From Erythrobacter sp. (lineage in GTDB: Bacteria > Pseudomonadota > Alphaproteobacteria > Sphingomonadales > Sphingomonadaceae), in assembly GCA_024642335.1 (NCBI GenBank), contig JAHEBH010000025.1:1-36859 (forward strand): DNA of 36,859 nt, written 5' to 3'. Both the position numbers and the translations under genes were made by a program. Position 1 is the first letter of the stretch, and every line of letters starts with the position of its first letter. The notes under the pieces are model-generated. The model was not told where the DNA came from and ran no database searches. It saw nothing but the letters and a program-made list of their open reading frames with translations. Below are positions 34,490 to 36,859 of this stretch, one piece after another.

Positions 34490-35317
34490 ATGCGCATTGC
34501 CTTGCTCCAGATGACCAGCGGTATCGATCCGGCCGCCAATGCGGGGGCGATCAACCTTGCCGCCGAGGAAGCTCGTGCGGGCGGGGCGCAGATGCTTTTC
34601 ACGCCGGAAATGTGCGGCATGCTCGATCGCGACAGGAAGAGGGCTGCCGGAAAGATTGTCCGCCCTGAAGTTGATCCCGTGCTGGCGACGGCGCGGAATG
34701 TCGCTGCACGCGAGGGGATCTATGTTGCCCTCGGCTCGCTCGCTGTCGCGCGGGAAGATGGCCGCTGGGCCAATCGTTCCTTCGTGATCGATCCGGCCGG
34801 GGCAATTGTCGCCACCTATGACAAGATTCACATGTTCGACGTCGAACTGGAGAGCGGCGAAAGCTGGCGCGAGTCAGCAGCTTACGCGCCGGGCGGTTCG
34901 GTTGTCACTGTGGACATCGACGGGTTGGGGCGGTTGGGCCTCGCAATTTGCTACGATCTGCGGTTTCCGGCCCTGTTTGAGGCACTTGGTAACCAGTCCT
35001 GCGATGTGATCGCCATCCCCGCGGCTTTCACCAGGCCAACGGGTGAAGCACATTGGCATGTTCTCCAACGCGCGCGCGCGATCGAGGCAAGCGCATTCGT
35101 TGTCGCTGCGGCGCAAGCCGGGCGGCATGAGGACGGGCGCGAGACCTATGGCCATTCGCTGGTGGTCGATCCTTGGGGCGAAGTCCTTCTGGATATGGGC
35201 GGCGAGGAGGCCGGGATTGGGTTCGTGGACCTGGACATGGGCGCCATTGCCCGGGTCCGCAGTCAGATCCCAAGCCTTGCCAATCGCCGCGAAATTTCTA
35301 AATCGGGCTCCGCATGA
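34490..35317 (+). CDS. Carbon-nitrogen hydrolase (nitrilase superfamily, Nit1/NIT2-like)
   Basis: This 275-residue amidohydrolase has the catalytic triad Glu (LFTPEMCGML), Lys (YDKIHMFDVEL) and Cys (LAICYDLRFPALFE). RFPALFE and FTRPTGEAHWHVLQRARAIE are typical of the Nit/NIT2 branch, whose members hydrolyse deaminated glutathione or alpha-keto acid omega-amides. Placement beside grxC would fit deaminated glutathione repair, but the substrate is inferred. It starts five bases after the grxC stop and overlaps the DUF1178 gene by four bases. Confidence 0.92.
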   Translation: MRIALLQMTSGIDPAANAGAINLAAEEARAGGAQMLFTPEMCGMLDRDRKRAAGKIVRPEVDPVLATARNVAAREGIYVALGSLAVAREDGRWANRSFVIDPAGAIVATYDKIHMFDVELESGESWRESAAYAPGGSVVTVDIDGLGRLGLAICYDLRFPALFEALGNQSCDVIAIPAAFTRPTGEAHWHVLQRARAIEASAFVVAAAQAGRHEDGRETYGHSLVVDPWGEVLLDMGGEEAGIGFVDLDMGAIARVRSQIPSLANRREISKSGSA

Positions 35318-35799
35318 TCGTTTTTGATCTCTCTTGCAGCGAGGGTCACCGGTTTGAAGGCTGGTTCGCTTCCTCACAGGACTTCGCTTCGCAGAAGGAG
35401 CGGGGACTGTTGTGCTGCCCGCAGTGCGGCTCTCCCGATGTGGCAAAGGCCCCGATGGCGCCTTCTGTTCCCAGGAAGGGAAACCAGCAGCAGGCCGGGA
35501 GCAACGTCTCGCATCAGCACGGCCCCCAGGCCGCGCGCGCGGTGACGAATGCGCCGATGCCGGCAGAGGTGCAGGAAGCGCTCGCCAAACTGGCAGAAGC
35601 CCAGTCCAAAGCGCTGGCGAAGAGCAAATGGGTCGGGCAGGATTTTGCCGAGAATGCCCGCGCGATGCATTATGGCGAGCGCGACGCCGAAGCGATCCAC
35701 GGTGAAACCAGCCTCGAAGAGGCCGAGCGCCTGATCGATGAGGGCATCAGTGTCGCGCCGCTGCCCTTTCCGGTGGCACCGCCAGACGAACTGAACTGA
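35314..35799 (+). CDS. DUF1178 family protein
   Basis: This 161-residue soluble protein of unknown function opens with MIVFDLSCSEGHRFEGWFAS and has a zinc-ribbon-like CCPQCGS pair. A variable Gln/Pro-rich linker (about 48-75) and a conserved C-terminal half follow (VQEALAKLAEAQSKALAKSK, WVGQDFAENARAMHYGERDA). Only C8 and the CCPQC cluster are available as metal ligands. It is translationally coupled to the nitrilase gene (ATGA) and ends in a probable terminator. Confidence 0.92.
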   Translation: MIVFDLSCSEGHRFEGWFASSQDFASQKERGLLCCPQCGSPDVAKAPMAPSVPRKGNQQQAGSNVSHQHGPQAARAVTNAPMPAEVQEALAKLAEAQSKALAKSKWVGQDFAENARAMHYGERDAEAIHGETSLEEAERLIDEGISVAPLPFPVAPPDELN

Positions 35800-35808
35800 T
35801 TTAATCGC

Positions 35809-35832
35809 GGGGAAACGGGACATCCCCTTTTT
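35809..35832 (+). terminator. Rho-independent terminator after DUF1178
   Basis: GGGGA (35809-35813) pairs with TCCCC (35823-35827) around a nine-base loop, followed by TTTTT (35828-35832). It lies ten bases after the DUF1178 stop and touches the 3' end of the convergent tRNA gene. The short stem makes it moderate in strength. Confidence 0.6.
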
Positions 35833-35908
35833 GGTGCGCCCGACAGGATTCGAACCTGTGGCCCCCGGATTAGGAATCCGATGCTCTATCCTGCTGAGCT
35901 ACGGGCGC
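35832..35908 (-). tRNA. tRNA-Arg (anticodon CCT)
   Basis: The minus strand gives a full cloverleaf: acceptor GCGCCCG (5' end 35908) pairs with CGGGCGC, the D arm contains AGCTCAGCAGGATAGAGC, the anticodon loop is TTCCTAA with anticodon CCT, and the T arm is CAGGTTCGAATCCTG. Discriminator A and an encoded CCA (35832-35834) follow. It is 77 bases long and reads the rare arginine codon AGG. Such tRNA 3' ends are common integration sites, but no integrase is present here. Confidence 0.97.
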
Positions 35909-35933
35909 GCTGTGGGGTGATTTAGTCGCGCAA

Positions 35934-36859
35934 TCAGAAGCGCACAACCACCTTGCCAATCTGCTGGTTGGATTCGAGGAAGGCATTTGCTTCCGGTAAA
36001 GATTCCAGACTATTAAAGAGCTTTGCGATCACCGGTTCGAGCTTTTTCTGTTGCAGCCCGGCGAGCACTTTTTCGCGTGCAGCCGCGAATCTTGCCGGGT
36101 GATTCCATATCTCGCTGGCTACCCAACCGCGCATGCATGCGCCTTTGAATGCCATCGGCCAGTGTGGGTAGGGGGTGGGCTCACCGGAAAGGCCGCCATA
36201 AACAAACAATATGCCGCGCGCAGCCAGGGCCTGTGCCAGAGTGTCGACGTAAGGGCCGCCAACCGGGTCGAATGCACAGCGCGCGCCTTTTCCGCCGGTA
36301 ATTTCCATCACGCGGGCGACCAGATCTTCCTCTTGCGTGGCGATGACATGAGCCGCCCCCACTTCACGCAGCGCATCGGCTTTTGCGCTGGTGCGGGTAG
36401 CGGCGATCGGGATGGCGCCCGCCCAATTGGCGAGCTGGATGGCAGCGATCCCGACGCTGGACGAAGCCGCGGGGATGATCACCGCGTCATTGGGGCCGAC
36501 ATGGGCGACCTCGTAGATCGCATAGGCCGTCATATATTGCATCCACACCGCCGCGGCCTGTTCAAGCGGGAGGAAGTCGGGGCAGGGAAGCAGGATGCGG
36601 GCAGGGACAATCGCCTCGTCTGCCCAGATGCCGTATTGGCCCTGCTGGATCATCGGCAGGACGCAGACGCGATCGCCGACGGAATATTCGGTAACACCTT
36701 CGCCCAAGGCAACGATTGTGCCTACACCCTCATAGCCGATCAGGCTCGGTAGCTGGGGCTGGGTAGGGTAGTTGCCTGCTCGATACATCGCTTCTGCGCG
36801 ATTGAGACCGACGGCTTCCACCTTGATACGGACTTCGCCGAGCGCAGGCGAGCCAATCT
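35934..36859 (-). CDS. MDR-family zinc-independent quinone-type oxidoreductase (5' truncated)
   Basis: This is a medium-chain dehydrogenase/reductase of the quinone oxidoreductase branch. The frame stays open to the window end, and residues before GTG 36821 (SPALGEVRIKVEAVGLNRAE) are typical MDR sequence, so the true start lies outside. Visible parts are the GroES-like domain (LIGYEGVGTIVALGEGVTEY, VGDRVCVLP), the cofactor domain (VIIPAASSSVGIAAIQLANW, in place of GxGxxG) and FDPVGGPYVDTLAQAL with the C-terminal IGKVVVRF. Catalytic-zinc cysteines are not seen. NADPH use and substrate are inferred from the family. Confidence 0.88.
   Translation of the reverse strand, partial: IGSPALGEVRIKVEAVGLNRAEAMYRAGNYPTQPQLPSLIGYEGVGTIVALGEGVTEYSVGDRVCVLPMIQQGQYGIWADEAIVPARILLPCPDFLPLEQAAAVWMQYMTAYAIYEVAHVGPNDAVIIPAASSSVGIAAIQLANWAGAIPIAATRTSAKADALREVGAAHVIATQEEDLVARVMEITGGKGARCAFDPVGGPYVDTLAQALAARGILFVYGGLSGEPTPYPHWPMAFKGACMRGWVASEIWNHPARFAAAREKVLAGLQQKKLEPVIAKLFNSLESLPEANAFLESNQQIGKVVVRF

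Noticed and set aside
35832-35908. tRNA-Arg as the attachment site of an integrated element
   Set aside because: No integrase, no second copy of the tRNA 3' end and only ordinary genes on both sides within the window.

Overview
This window looks like chromosome of a GC-rich alphaproteobacterium, most likely a sphingomonad of the Erythrobacteraceae/Sphingomonadaceae type. The evidence is the gene order nuoJ-K-L-M-N-birA-coaX-rnj-DUF1467, the ppiD-trpE-trpG-trpD-trpC-moaC-moeA-lexA block, a GTTC-N7-GTTC type LexA box, an alphaproteobacterial RpoH-type promoter and two copies of a CTTCGACAAGCTCAG repeat that I know as common in sphingomonads. No species call is possible. There is no phage, plasmid, IS or CRISPR region; nearly all of it is densely packed core genome.

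Layout. (1) 1-9426, plus strand: the distal half of the complex I operon (nuoJ is cut by the window start), then biotin ligase, type III pantothenate kinase, RNase J and a small DUF1467 membrane protein, mostly joined by 1-4 base overlaps. Two palindromic REP-like repeats sit in the only sizeable gaps of the nuo genes. (2) 9423-15948: the least ordinary region. A large two-TM coiled-coil protein resembling the polarity factor TipN (minus strand) faces four plus-strand genes: an HPt-like protein, a protein with a possible nucleotidyltransferase-like N-terminus and a membrane C-terminus, an unrecognised soluble helical protein and a soluble histidine kinase homologue. The HPt-like protein and the kinase both lack the phosphoacceptor histidine where it is expected. 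(3) 15976-21702: gltX-gltA (minus), comEC (plus), autoregulated lexA (minus). (4) 21727-30109, minus strand: one long probable operon ppiD-trpE-glycosidase lipoprotein-trpG-trpD-trpC-moaC-moeA, largely translationally coupled. TrpE appears to start at a CTG codon. (5) 30306-33260, plus: tpiA, secG, pyrG. (6) 33261-34200: a 320-base gene-free stretch with a hairpin series ending in a strong terminator (possible small RNA), then hsp20 on the minus strand with an RpoH-like promoter and a ROSE-like RNA thermometer. (7) 34227-36859: grxC, a nitrilase-family amidohydrolase, DUF1178, tRNA-Arg(CCU) and an MDR-family oxidoreductase cut by the window end.

The metabolic genes cover respiration, biotin, CoA and molybdopterin cofactors, tryptophan, CTP, central carbon metabolism and protein export or folding. 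The strongest candidates for something not well described are the cluster at 9.4-15.9 kb (polarity-like scaffold plus two histidine-less phosphorelay relatives, two of its genes sharing a TTAACCCTAT element), the hairpin array downstream of pyrG, and the layered heat control of hsp20. All functional statements rest on reading motifs by eye; no database search was run.
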